The translations under genes and the position numbers were made by a program. Below the pieces are notes generated by a model. The model saw nothing but the letters and a program-made list of their open reading frames with translations, searched no databases and was not told the origin of the DNA. From positions 134,055 through 198,054 of the forward strand of contig JADJVS010000002.1 of assembly GCA_016710465.1 (NCBI GenBank): 64,000 nucleotides of DNA, in the 5' to 3' direction. How positions within the stretch are numbered: position 1 is the stretch's first letter; every line of letters begins with the position of its first letter. Source of the stretch: Sulfuritalea sp. GTDB lineage: Bacteria; Pseudomonadota; Gammaproteobacteria; Burkholderiales; Rhodocyclaceae. Positions 45,004-52,846 of this stretch are shown here, piece by piece.

Positions 45004-45324
45004 ATGCACAGGGAAGACGGTCTGGTGCGTCAACTTAACCTGGCAGGCACGGCAGGAAGTGAAGCGAATTTTGATGGCGAGCCCCCATGGACCGAGGATG
45101 AGATCCTGCGGCTACATAGCCTCCTGCTGGAAAAATCGCTGCACGACCTGTTCGATCTGAGGGTGTCCGCCGCAACGCGGTTAGACATCCTCGATTGGAT
45201 GCAGGCGCCACGGACGGAGTCGAGCGCATTTGCCTATCGGGCGTGTTGCCGTCTGTTTGGCCTCGATGCCGAAGAGATTCGGGATCAGGTGCTGCAACGC
45301 TACCGGCAACGTTACACCCATTAG
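45004..45324 (+). CDS. hypothetical backbone protein
   Basis: A 106-residue protein with no recognised domain; helical C-terminal half (EILRLHSLLLEKSLHDLFDL, YRACCRLFGLDAEEIRDQVL). ATG 45004 has AAGGAGG at the right distance. It sits between recT and the PRTRC cassette. Confidence 0.65.
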   Translation: MHREDGLVRQLNLAGTAGSEANFDGEPPWTEDEILRLHSLLLEKSLHDLFDLRVSAATRLDILDWMQAPRTESSAFAYRACCRLFGLDAEEIRDQVLQRYRQRYTH

Positions 45325-45339
45325 CTTTTAAGCATTTCA

Positions 45340-45405
45340 ACCCGGGCGGGACAGTCGCATTCCCGTCCGGGGATGCGGTTGCCTGCTTTTTTTCATGGAG
45401 GCATC
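45340..45405 (+). promoter_or_regulatory. two-hairpin leader of the ParB-like gene
   Basis: ACCC (45340-45343)/GGGG outer, CGGGA (45347-45351)/TCCCG (45361-45365) inner; then GTTGCCT pairs with AGGCATC (one mismatch) over a run of seven T, covering part of GGAGG. The sequence AGCATTTCAACCC at its front matches the ends of modules B-D. Confidence 0.68.
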
Positions 45406-47085
45406 ATGCAACTGCAAGCATCTATCAGGGTCGGGAACATTCTTCCCGGCCGAAATCCTCGTGGTTATTTCGATCCTGCCGAGATGACGGAGCTGGAAGA
45501 GTCCGTCAAATCCAAGGGAGTGCTGCAGGCGATTCTGGTGCGGCCTCGCGATGCGGGACGCTACGAGATCGTCGCCGGCGAACGTCGCTGGCGTGCGGCA
45601 AAGAAGGTGTTCGGGGATGAGTATGAAATCCCGGCACTGGTGCGCGACCTGGACGATGGCGAAGCCGACGAGGCGGCGCTGATCGAAAACATCCAGCGTG
45701 CCGACATGAGTCCGACCGAAGAAGCCGAAGCGGCAGCCAAGATTCTTGGCCGCTGTCAGGGGGATCGGGACGAGGCCTCGCGTCGTCTGGGCTGGTCGCG
45801 GACCACGCTCGACAAGCGCCTGGCGCTGATGAACTGTTCGGAACGGGTCCGTCGGGCCTTGTCCGAGCGGCGCATCCAGCTGGGTCACGCCGAGTTGCTG
45901 GCCGCGGTCACCCGCGACAAGCAGGATGCCGTGTTGGAGAAGTTGCTGTCGCAAGCCAGTCTGCCGACGGTCGCCCAGTTTCGCGGGCAACTTGAGCAGA
46001 TCTCGCGGGGCTTGAGCAGCGCGATCTTCGACAAGGGCGAGTGCACGTCGTGTCCCCACAACTCGGGGAACCAGCAGGCACTCTTTGGTGAGGCGATTGC
46101 AGCGGGTCATTGCACCCACGGGGCGTGTTTCGATGGCAAGACCGATGCGGCGCTGGACGCAAAGAAGGCATCGCTGGCCGACGACTATCCGACCATTCGG
46201 ATCGTCCGACCCGGCGAGAACTTCACGCTCCTGCGACTGCTGGCGGAGGGCGATACCGGGGTGGGCGAGGAACAGGCGAAAGCCTGCCGCGCCTGCAAGA
46301 ACTTCGGTGCCGCGATCTCGGCCGTGCCGGGCAAGCTGGGCAATGTCTATCCCGACCTGTGCTTCGATGCGAGCTGCAATGCCAAGAAGGTGGCAGCGCG
46401 CATCAAGCTGGAAAAGGACAAGGCAACGCCGGCGGAAGGTTCTGCGAAGACAGCGTCAGGCAAGTCGGCAACCCCTGCCAAGTCACCCGGCAAGGCCGAA
46501 GCCAAGTCGGAGGCCAAGGTCCAGGACTCGCAACGGGTCAAGGACTACCGGCTGGAAGTCTGGCGCAAGGCGCTGCGTCGGGAGTTGATGGGCAATCGTG
46601 ACAACAATCTCACGGTACTCATTGCCCTGGCGTTATCAGGCAATGCCCGCCATATCAGCGATACCAAGCTGGGCAAGGCATTCGCCGCGATCACCAAGCA
46701 GGAGTTCACCAGCTTCGTGTTCAAGGCGGACGAGGCGGCACGCCTGGTTGCGCAGTCGGATGAAGCCGTTCGGGACAAGCTGTTTCTCGGACTGGCGGCA
46801 TCGGCGGCGGACGGCATCGAGGAGAAGACCCTGGTCCAGATCCTCACCTATCTCGAGATCGATCTCGGGCGGCACTGGAAGCTCTGCGAAGAGTTTCTCA
46901 AGCTGCTCACCAAGAGCGAAATCGAGGCGATGTGCGACGAGATCGGCTTGAAGGTCGCCATGGGCGGGGCATTTGCCAAGGCCATGAGCGGCAAGAAGGA
47001 CGACATCGTCAAGGCGCTGTTGAACGTGGCGGCTTTCCCCTACGAGGGCAAGGTGCCGCGGTCGATGCGCTTCAACATCGCGTAA
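45406..47085 (+). CDS. PRTRC system ParB family protein
   Basis: A 559-residue ParB-related protein that opens the PRTRC (ParB-related, ThiF-related) cassette. ParB domain: SIRVGNILPGRNPRGYFDP, ILVRPRDAGRYEIVAGERRW, DDGEADEAALIENIQRADM (the GERR and ENIQR boxes), then helix-turn-helix GDRDEASRRLGWSRTTLDKR. A Cys/His-rich middle (CTSCPHNS, CTHGACF, CRACKNF, CFDASCN; about 215-325) may bind zinc, then an Ala/Lys linker and a helical C-terminus. It probably binds DNA in the element. Confidence 0.9.
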   Translation: MQLQASIRVGNILPGRNPRGYFDPAEMTELEESVKSKGVLQAILVRPRDAGRYEIVAGERRWRAAKKVFGDEYEIPALVRDLDDGEADEAALIENIQRADMSPTEEAEAAAKILGRCQGDRDEASRRLGWSRTTLDKRLALMNCSERVRRALSERRIQLGHAELLAAVTRDKQDAVLEKLLSQASLPTVAQFRGQLEQISRGLSSAIFDKGECTSCPHNSGNQQALFGEAIAAGHCTHGACFDGKTDAALDAKKASLADDYPTIRIVRPGENFTLLRLLAEGDTGVGEEQAKACRACKNFGAAISAVPGKLGNVYPDLCFDASCNAKKVAARIKLEKDKATPAEGSAKTASGKSATPAKSPGKAEAKSEAKVQDSQRVKDYRLEVWRKALRRELMGNRDNNLTVLIALALSGNARHISDTKLGKAFAAITKQEFTSFVFKADEAARLVAQSDEAVRDKLFLGLAASAADGIEEKTLVQILTYLEIDLGRHWKLCEEFLKLLTKSEIEAMCDEIGLKVAMGGAFAKAMSGKKDDIVKALLNVAAFPYEGKVPRSMRFNIA

Positions 47086-47099
47086 GACAGTTTCTTTCC

Positions 47100-47169
47100 A
47101 CCCATGCGGGGACCACGTTCCCCGCACGGGGCGTGGTGCGCCTGCAATTTTCTCTTTGGAGGTACCACC
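47100..47169 (+). promoter_or_regulatory. two-hairpin leader of PRTRC E
   Basis: ACCC (47100-47103)/GGGG outer and GCGGGG (47106-47111)/CCCCGC (47120-47125) inner; then GTGGT pairs with ACCAC next to the start codon and CCT with the AGG of the ribosome site. Confidence 0.68.
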
Positions 47170-47580
47170 ATGTTTTTTCAGGAACTGAAATCGTTGTTGG
47201 ACGGCTGCGCAGCACTGGCGGTCACTTTGTCATCGGCCAGGGAAGGATTGATCACCGTCACGGTGCGACCCACCCCGAAGGATGCCAAGGATGCCGAGGC
47301 GTTGGCGATCCCGCTGGTCCTGACTGGAACGGCGGAGGAGCTGGATGCGCAATTCGTCGGATTGCTTCGCAGCTTTGCCGACGAGCATCAATCGCTGGCC
47401 GAGCAACTGGAAGCCACCCGCAACATTCTTGAGGCAGCCAAAAAGGACGCCAGCAAGAAAGCGGAAGGCGCACTCAGGAAAGGCACGGCCAAGGTAGCGG
47501 CGCCAGCTGATGACGATGATGATGAGACCGAGACACCGGCAGCCGCCGACGTTCCGGTCGAAGACAACCTTTTCGCATGA
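47170..47580 (+). CDS. PRTRC system protein E
   Basis: A 136-residue member of PRTRC E: FFQELKSLLDGCAALAVTLS, LITVTVRPTPKDAKDAEAL, IPLVLTGTAEELDAQFVGLL, then a coiled-coil-like and acidic tail (DDDDDETETPAAADVPVEDN). Its function in the cassette is not known. Ten bases separate it from protein C. Confidence 0.85.
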   Translation: MFFQELKSLLDGCAALAVTLSSAREGLITVTVRPTPKDAKDAEALAIPLVLTGTAEELDAQFVGLLRSFADEHQSLAEQLEATRNILEAAKKDASKKAEGALRKGTAKVAAPADDDDDETETPAAADVPVEDNLFA

Positions 47581-47590
47581 GGAGGGCGTC

Positions 47591-47977
47591 ATGACCATTA
47601 CCGTTCAGAAGCTGCAGCGTTCGTTTGCCTACAACGGCATTGCCTTGCCCGATCCCGGCTGCGAGTTGTCGCCGGAGCAGGTGCGGGATGTCTATTCCGC
47701 GACCTACCCGGAGATCACGACGGCCTCGATCGAGGGGCCGGAGCAGAAGGGGGATCGGTTGATCTACACCTTCCGGCGTGCGGTCGGCACCAAGGGCAGC
47801 CTATCGGCCAATGCACCGCGAACCTCCCGGATCGTGGTGCGGCGGCGCGATGACGGCCTGAGCTATGTCGAACCGCAATCGGCGGTCGTGACGCCGGTGG
47901 AGCGCCTGACTATCGCCTTGGGACGATGGGTCAGGTGGCTCGATCGGCGTTGGCCTGTTGTCCTCCGCAAGGAGTAG
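47591..47977 (+). CDS. PRTRC system protein C with C-terminal extension
   Basis: A 128-residue protein. The first 69 residues are a PRTRC C (FAYNGIALPDPGCELSPEQV, YTFRRAVGTKG), which from memory is about 70 residues and ends at GTKG; it has been linked to ubiquitin-like beta-grasp proteins. Here about 59 more residues follow (RRDDGLSYVEPQSAVVTPVE … WVRWLDRRWPVVLRKE). This could be a precursor tail, or a fused short protein. ATG 47591 has GAGGAGG. Confidence 0.8.
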   Translation: MTITVQKLQRSFAYNGIALPDPGCELSPEQVRDVYSATYPEITTASIEGPEQKGDRLIYTFRRAVGTKGSLSANAPRTSRIVVRRRDDGLSYVEPQSAVVTPVERLTIALGRWVRWLDRRWPVVLRKE

Positions 47978-47980
47978 GCC

Positions 47981-48193
47981 ATGGTGTCGCTCAAGGAACG
48001 GCTTCAAGCCGCTGCCGATGGCGACTTCTCGCACTTTGAAGGCGGAATCCCTCCCGGGATTCCCGCTTTCGATCACGAGGAGATGAAACGATGCGTACAA
48101 GCCTTGCAACGCTTGGTGCTCCGGTCTCAAGCAACCGTGGCCCCCGGCGATCGCTGTCAGGTGGCCGCTTCCGTCCAGGCCCTGATCCTCTGA
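47981..48193 (+). CDS. hypothetical protein between PRTRC C and F
   Basis: A 70-residue protein of unknown function (SLKERLQAAADGDFSHFEGG, DRCQVAASVQALIL). ATG 47981 lies in AAGGAGTAGGCC context, 3 bp after protein C. It overlaps the start of the PRTRC F reading frame by 103 bases. Confidence 0.5.
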   Translation: MVSLKERLQAAADGDFSHFEGGIPPGIPAFDHEEMKRCVQALQRLVLRSQATVAPGDRCQVAASVQALIL

Positions 48194-49168
48194 GTCTGCC
48201 GCAGTTTGGCAAAGGACTCACGATCAGCCTCAATCCCAGCCTTGATGTTCGTCGCTGGGCGATGCTGGCCTTGCGCTGGCTGGAGGTTGGGGAGCTTCCC
48301 GAGTCTGCGAGCGGTCTGCCGCCTACGCTGGTGCAACAAGCGTTGGTTGCGTGGATCAACCGCATGGTGGGGCAGTTGCAGCACATTGCCTTCGAGGCTC
48401 ATGTCGCGGCATCGCCCAGTGGCATTGGGCTACGGATCGCTGTTTCCGGATGCCAGTGAGGACGATGACCAGTGGTATTGGGCCATCCAGTCCGAGCAGG
48501 TCGAATGGCTGGGCATGAAGGATCGGCTGACCCGGATCGAGACGCACTGTCCCGGTTTGGGTGAGACGGCGCTGTATTGGCTGCAACGGGCTTCGGGGCG
48601 CACGCTGTATGCCCTGACGCCCCAATCGGCGCGCGATCTGTGCGAATACATCCACTGGCAAGGGAGTAGCGACCAAGCCGAATGGCTGGATGAGATGCGT
48701 TCGATGGGAATGACCGACGAGGATCTGGGGGATGCAATTTCTCCGGATTGGTATGACGGTCATTTCCCGAACTGGGTGCTTCGCGCCAAGCCGGTGCTGG
48801 ATGAGGAGGCCTTGTCCCGCATCCAGTCCTCCATGCCAGAAGTTGCGCCGGTAGCCGCCGTGTTGCTCGACATCGAACAATTGATGGCGGATGGCGGGCA
48901 GCTTCCCGGCCTGGATGGCATGGAAGTCGAGTGTGTCTATTTCGGGGCTTACCTGCGATGGGATGCCGATGACCCTATGGATCGGGTGTTCGATGACTTT
49001 ATCGAATACGCGAACTGCGCCAGCGATGGCTATACCGATCTCTTTGGCGCCGGCGCGGTACCTCTCGATACCGAGGGGTTCCATGTCTGGCTCCACAAGA
49101 CCGGCCTGGGGTTGCAGTTGTTGTCGTCACTGGATCGGCTGATCGCCCTGATCGCCGAACCGCTGTGA
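48091..49168 (+). pseudogene. PRTRC system protein F, +1 frameshift
   Basis: Two abutting frames together give a PRTRC F: the first ends HIAFEAHVAASPSG, the second begins LGYGSLFPDASEDDDQWYW and continues GLGETALYWLQRASGRTLYA, SDQAEWLDEMRSMGM. Removing one base near 48424 (GGCATTGGG to GGCTTGGG) fuses them as SPSG-LGYG. The 1078-bp span is one base long. Either real decay or a sequencing error. ATG 48091 has GAGGAG 7 bases upstream. Function in the cassette unknown. Confidence 0.78.
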
Positions 49169-49177
49169 GTTCCATTA

Positions 49178-49245
49178 ACCCGGTGCGGGTGATGTCCTGC
49201 CCGCCGGGCTCGACACGCCTGCACCATTTCATTAAGGAGGTCGCG
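49178..49245 (+). promoter_or_regulatory. two-hairpin leader of PRTRC B
   Basis: ACCC (49178-49181)/GGG outer, GCGGG (49185-49189)/CCCGC (49200-49204) inner; then CGCCT pairs with AGG-T-CG over a loop with CATTTCATTAA, covering the AAGGAGG ribosome site. Confidence 0.65.
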
Positions 49246-49982
49246 ATGGCGATCAATGTCAGTACGTTTTCCAGCGAACAGTCGTACCGGCTGACTCATG
49301 CCGTCCTGATCTATCAGGATGCGCAGCGCAAGCCGGCGTTCGTGTCGATTCATGACGTGGGTTCCGACGATGGCAATCGTCCGGTGATTCAAGCAGGGGT
49401 TCCGGCCAGCAAGGCGGGACTCATGGCGCTGATGCGGATTCTCGATCCGGAAACGATGCTCAAGCCGGCCATCAAGCCGGCGCATGTGCTCGCGGAAGGA
49501 TCGGGTTTCTTCGTCTGGTACAGCGCTCCACAGGACAGGCAGGTCTGGTTCGACTGCAAGGAACTCGGTGCGCGAACCGCTCGGGTTCCCTGTCCGGGCT
49601 GGTGTTCGTGGTGACCACGAAGGCATGGAAGGTGTTTGCGTTCAAGGGGCGGCAACGTCCCGATGCCGACACACCGCTGTACGTCGCGCCATTCTTCAAC
49701 GTCTGGCAAAACGGCACGATCTGTGTCGGCAGTGCCCGCTTGCCGAAAGGCGATCAGGCACACAACCACCTGGCCTGGGAGGAAGCCTTCTTCCGGTCCT
49801 ACTTCACGCATCCGAACATCCATACCCCAAGGGGGCTGACCCGTTACCGGGCCGGTCCGTTTGCCTTGTGGCGGGATCTGCTGGATGGTCGCCTGAGTCG
49901 CTTTCCAACGCGCACGCTCGTTCCGACGGGTTGGACGCTACGGCAAGCTTTTGAGGCCGCCGTGCTGGAAGGAGACGCGTGA
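49246..49982 (+). pseudogene. PRTRC system protein B, -1 frameshift
   Basis: Two abutting frames form one PRTRC B: the first (FSSEQSYRLTHAVLIYQDAQ … FFVWYSAPQDRQVWFDCKEL) reads into the second (NRSGSLSGLVFVVTTKAWKV, FFNVWQNGTICVGS, YFTHPNIHTPRGLTRYRAGP) if one base is added near 49575. The 737-bp span is one base short. The GTICVG and HPNI elements recall E2 ubiquitin-conjugating enzymes, as has been suggested for this family. Cys of GTICVG would be the reactive residue. Confidence 0.78.
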
Positions 49983-50635
49983 TGGATGCGAGAGATGTCG
50001 CCTTGCAACACTCGGCACCTGTCGTGACGGTGCCGCGCTATGGTGGATTCACGCCCCTGGCCGAGAATGGTCATCGCTTTCTGGTGACCGGTGACGGACT
50101 CTGGCTCGAAGCACGGCGTCCCTGGTTGTACCTGCGGGTGCCGCTGGTCTGCCAGAAAAGCGTCCCCATGCCGTATGGCTGGGTGGGCCGTGAGCTCTCC
50201 CTGACCTTTGGCAAGATTCCTCGCCATCTGGTCATCGAGTTCTACCGGTTCGCGCTCGATCGTTGCCCGGAAGAGTGTGTGGGATGGATCGTGTGGCATG
50301 CCGGCTCCGGCGAGATGCGGCTGGTGTTCCCGACGGAAGAATCGACGGGATGCACGCATGTACGTTATCGCCGGCCGCTCCTCGACGACGACGAGCATCT
50401 GGTGGTCGACCTGCATTCCCATGGTCGCCTCTCGGCCTTCTTCTCGACGCAGGACGATCGGGATGATCGCGGGGAGTTCAAGATTGCTGGCGTGATCGGC
50501 AACTGCGATCGCGGGCAATGTTCGACGGCGTTTCGCTTATGCGCCAACGGGCTGTTCCTGCCGCTGGCATTCGATGAGACCGGCCTGAACGGCCAGACAG
50601 GAGGGAATGATGGCTATCCATCATCTTGTGCCTGA
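49982..50635 (+). CDS. PRTRC system protein A (JAMM/MPN-domain)
   Basis: A 217-residue protein with a JAB/JAMM metalloprotease signature: HSHGRLSAFFSTQDD, in which His145, His147, Ser155 and Asp158 fit H-x-H-x7-S-x2-D. A Glu upstream (EEC or EMR) may be the catalytic one. JAMM enzymes cleave isopeptide bonds or C-terminal tails of ubiquitin-like proteins. ATG 49982 overlaps the preceding stop (TGATG) with GGAG 7 bases away. The ThiF gene overlaps its end. Confidence 0.85.
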   Translation: MDARDVALQHSAPVVTVPRYGGFTPLAENGHRFLVTGDGLWLEARRPWLYLRVPLVCQKSVPMPYGWVGRELSLTFGKIPRHLVIEFYRFALDRCPEECVGWIVWHAGSGEMRLVFPTEESTGCTHVRYRRPLLDDDEHLVVDLHSHGRLSAFFSTQDDRDDRGEFKIAGVIGNCDRGQCSTAFRLCANGLFLPLAFDETGLNGQTGGNDGYPSSCA

Positions 50636-51413
50636 ACTGCTCACGCGGGAGGTGCGTGTCACCGTCATCGGAGCCGGCGGGTCGGGTTCCCAGATGTTGA
50701 TGGGACTGGCCCAGCTGCATACGGCCATGCTTGCCTTGGGACACCCCGGGGGACTGGATGTGACCGTTGTGGACGCCGACCAGGTGTCGGAAGCCAATGT
50801 CGGGCGGCAGATGTTTTATCCGTCCGACGTGGGGCTCTCCAAGGCATCGGTACTCGTCAATCGCATCAACATGGCGATGGGCACCGGCTGGAAGGCGCAG
50901 ATGCGGCGTCTCACCGCGGGCGAGAGTTTGCGCACCGATCTGGCGATTGGTTGTGTGGACAATCGTCTGGCGCGCAAAGCAATCCTGGAATCGGTGGGAC
51001 GTGCTGGCGGCGGGTATTGGCTCGATCTGGGCAACCGCTTGCATGATGGTCAGGTCATTCTCGGTGTCGTACCGGCGCGTTGGGCCAAGCCCGATGCGAA
51101 CCGGCTGCCTCATGCCGGCGATCTTCTCCCGGAGATCGTCGATGAGTCGCAGGAAGCCGAAGATGACACGCCGTCCTGCTCGCTGGCCGATGCCCTCGAC
51201 AAGCAGTCGCTATTCGTCAATCGCGGGGTCTCGATGTATGCGCTGAATCTGCTGTGGGAGTTGTTCCGCTACGGCCAGATCGCCTATCACGGTGTTTTCG
51301 TGAATCTCAAAAATGCCCGGACGACACCGCTTCCCGTCGATCCGGCGGCATGGTCCCGATTCGGCTATCCCAAGCCTGCGCGCAGTCGTAAGCGCAAAGG
51401 TCAGGGGCGCTGA
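50610..51413 (+). CDS. PRTRC system ThiF/E1-like adenylyltransferase
   Basis: A 267-residue E1/ThiF superfamily protein: Rossmann loop VTVIGAGGSGSQML, DADQVSEANVGRQMFYPSD and CVDNRLARKAILES. Such enzymes adenylate the C-terminal glycine of ubiquitin-like or sulfur-carrier proteins. With JAMM protein A, E2-like protein B and small protein C it makes the cassette look like a conjugation or cleavage pathway. Start ATG 50610 is 5 bases from AGGAGGG; ATG 50607 is too close. It overlaps protein A by 26 bases. Confidence 0.88.
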   Translation: MAIHHLVPELLTREVRVTVIGAGGSGSQMLMGLAQLHTAMLALGHPGGLDVTVVDADQVSEANVGRQMFYPSDVGLSKASVLVNRINMAMGTGWKAQMRRLTAGESLRTDLAIGCVDNRLARKAILESVGRAGGGYWLDLGNRLHDGQVILGVVPARWAKPDANRLPHAGDLLPEIVDESQEAEDDTPSCSLADALDKQSLFVNRGVSMYALNLLWELFRYGQIAYHGVFVNLKNARTTPLPVDPAAWSRFGYPKPARSRKRKGQGR

Positions 51414-51494
51414 TGGCTGGACCATTTTCCCGGTGCATGCGCGTTTGCGTGTGCCGGGCTTTCCAGAACGGGTTGCGCATGTCCGTAGCCCGCT

Positions 51495-51573
51495 GTGGAA
51501 AACCCGAGTTTGGCCGTTCCCATAGGGGAACGACTGAAAAGCGGTAGCTGGCCGCTGGAAACAAACAGCATTT
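51495..51573 (+). repeat. operon-boundary module C (upstream of the 51637 unit)
   Basis: GTGGAAAACCCG (51495-51506) with a partner GGGCTTTCC just upstream (about 51453-51463, one mismatch), then hairpin CGTTCCC (51515-51521), ATAG, GGGAACG (51526-51532), then after 10 bases GGTAGCTGGCC (51543-51553), GCTG, GAAACAAACAGCATTT (51558-51573). Confidence 0.72.
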
Positions 51574-51577
51574 CTCA

Positions 51578-51636
51578 ACCCTGTGGGGGCTCGCTCCCGA
51601 CAGGGTCGCTGCCTCCCGATTTTTACTGGAGGCACC
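51578..51636 (+). promoter_or_regulatory. two-hairpin leader of the 19-residue gene
   Basis: ACCCTGT (51578-51584) pairs perfectly with ACAGGGT (51600-51606); then TGCCTCC (51610-51616) pairs perfectly with GGAGGCA (51628-51634) over CGATTTTTACT, hiding the whole ribosome site. Confidence 0.75.
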
Positions 51637-51696
51637 ATGAAGCAATACGAACGAATGCTGCGCGAAGCGATTCGCGTGGCAAGGGGATGGTCATGA
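51637..51696 (+). CDS. 19-residue leader peptide
   Basis: ATG 51637 to TGA 51694-51696 encodes a 19-residue basic helical peptide (begins MKQYERMLREAI). It has GGAGG at the right distance and its stop overlaps the next ATG (ATGA), so translation of the next gene probably depends on it. Confidence 0.5.
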   Translation: MKQYERMLREAIRVARGWS

Positions 51697-52052
51697 TGTT
51701 CGATCGCTATCCCCGCTATGAAGGTTTTCGGGATACCCCGAGAAAGCGCTCGGCCGTTTTGCGCAAGCAGAAGGCAGAACGCGAGGCCTTGCCGCTTTTC
51801 GCGGATCAGGTTGCGGCATTGCAGCCATCGGTGGATGAAGTCATGTCCCGCCGTGCGCAGCGTGCAGACGTCGTTGAGGTCGAACGGCGCCAATTCACCG
51901 CCAAATGGTGGCGAATCGCCCGGCAGACCTATTTCGGTTTGCCGGCGGAGCAGAAAGCCAAAGTGCAGGTCCGCTGGCATCGCTGGTGGGGGCCGCGCAA
52001 TTCGAGCTGTCTGCTGTACCTGTGTTCGCAAGCCAAGGCGGAACAGCTGTAA
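51693..52052 (+). CDS. hypothetical backbone protein
   Basis: A 119-residue basic protein of unknown function (RKRSAVLRKQKAEREALPLF, ERRQFTAKWWRIARQTYFGL, KVQVRWHRWWGPRNSSC), with many Trp and Arg residues suggesting nucleic acid binding. ATG 51693 overlaps the 19-residue peptide's stop. Not recognised. Confidence 0.62.
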   Translation: MMFDRYPRYEGFRDTPRKRSAVLRKQKAEREALPLFADQVAALQPSVDEVMSRRAQRADVVEVERRQFTAKWWRIARQTYFGLPAEQKAKVQVRWHRWWGPRNSSCLLYLCSQAKAEQL

Positions 52053-52075
52053 ATCCATTCGGCCTTACGGCCATC

Positions 52076-52138
52076 ACCCGTCCGGGGACATCGCCCGGAA
52101 GGGATGGTGTCTCCGGCATTCATTTCTGGAGGCATCAC
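52076..52138 (+). promoter_or_regulatory. two-hairpin leader of the 52139 gene
   Basis: ACCC (52076-52079)/GGG outer, CCGGGG (52082-52087)/CCCGG (52094-52098) inner; then GGTGTCTCC pairs at nine positions (two G-U) with GGAGGCATC, the ribosome site. Confidence 0.72.
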
Positions 52139-52714
52139 ATGTCGTATCGCATCGAGTATGACTGGGTGGCAATTCGTCTGCCCAAGGAACGCATCGAATC
52201 CGCCTACGAAGACCATTTCATTCTGGCTTCGCTGGGTGGTGACAACAATGTCTATCGGCAGGACGGCAAGCGTCCGCGTCGGTGGTCCTGCATGGCCCTG
52301 GGCATGTCCTGGCAGGTCATGCAAACCGTCGTGGAGTTTGCGGCCGCCTGCGAAGGTGGATCGCTCAAGCCCCACGGTCGCTGGATGAAGCCGGAGGCCT
52401 ACATCGCTCGCCTGCGGCGGGTGGTGGCGGACGCCGTCTCATTGGAGGAAGCCAGAAACCGGGGTGTCCGGGTCTCGCTCTGTATCGATATCGACACGCA
52501 GAAGATGCGTGACCGCTACGACGCCGAGTGTCTGGCCAAGTTCCGCGAAAACCGGACCGGGCTGGCTCTCAACGGCAGCGGGGACGGTATCGAGCGCTTC
52601 ATCCTTTCCATCGACGATGACGCCGACCTGTCGGCATTCGTTCGCTATCACTGGCTGAGTGATTCCAAGTCCCTGTGGCGAAAGATCGAAGTTGGCGGGC
52701 GCGGCGAAATGTAG
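52139..52714 (+). CDS. hypothetical backbone protein
   Basis: A 191-residue protein with no motif I recognise: RIEYDWVAIRLPKERIESAY, PRRWSCMALGMSWQVMQTVV, RFILSIDDDADLSAFVRYHW. It is probably cytoplasmic. Start ATG 52139 follows GGAGG. Its conserved-leader context and full-length frame support it as a real gene, cotranscribed with the helicase-methyltransferase downstream. Confidence 0.65.
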   Translation: MSYRIEYDWVAIRLPKERIESAYEDHFILASLGGDNNVYRQDGKRPRRWSCMALGMSWQVMQTVVEFAAACEGGSLKPHGRWMKPEAYIARLRRVVADAVSLEEARNRGVRVSLCIDIDTQKMRDRYDAECLAKFRENRTGLALNGSGDGIERFILSIDDDADLSAFVRYHWLSDSKSLWRKIEVGGRGEM

Positions 52715-52787
52715 GCAGTCGTCTTTGCATCACCCGGTCGGTTGTCAGGGCTCGCGCCTTCGACATCCGATCCACCAAAGTTTCTCA

Positions 52788-52846
52788 ACCCTTCCGGGGA
52801 CACACCCCGGAGGGGGAGCGTGTCTCCGGCTTTTCAGGAGAACCGC
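52788..52846 (+). promoter_or_regulatory. two-hairpin leader of the methyltransferase-helicase
   Basis: ACCC (52788-52791)/GGGG outer, CCGGGG (52794-52799)/CCCCGG (52805-52810) inner; then TCTCC (52823-52827) pairs with GGAGA (52837-52841) and GCG with CGC just before the start codon, a compensating change from the GGAGG form. Confidence 0.73.

Noticed and set aside
41289..49982. Programmed frameshifting as an explanation for the broken ssb, PRTRC F and PRTRC B frames
   Set aside because: No slippery heptamer or stop-coupled signal is visible at the sites, the shifts go in both directions, and most would affect constitutive proteins not known to use recoding.
52071..52086. GGCC-TTAC-GGCC hairpin just before the 52139 leader as an extra conserved stem
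   Set aside because: It is not present in the other leaders and GGCC is self-complementary by nature.
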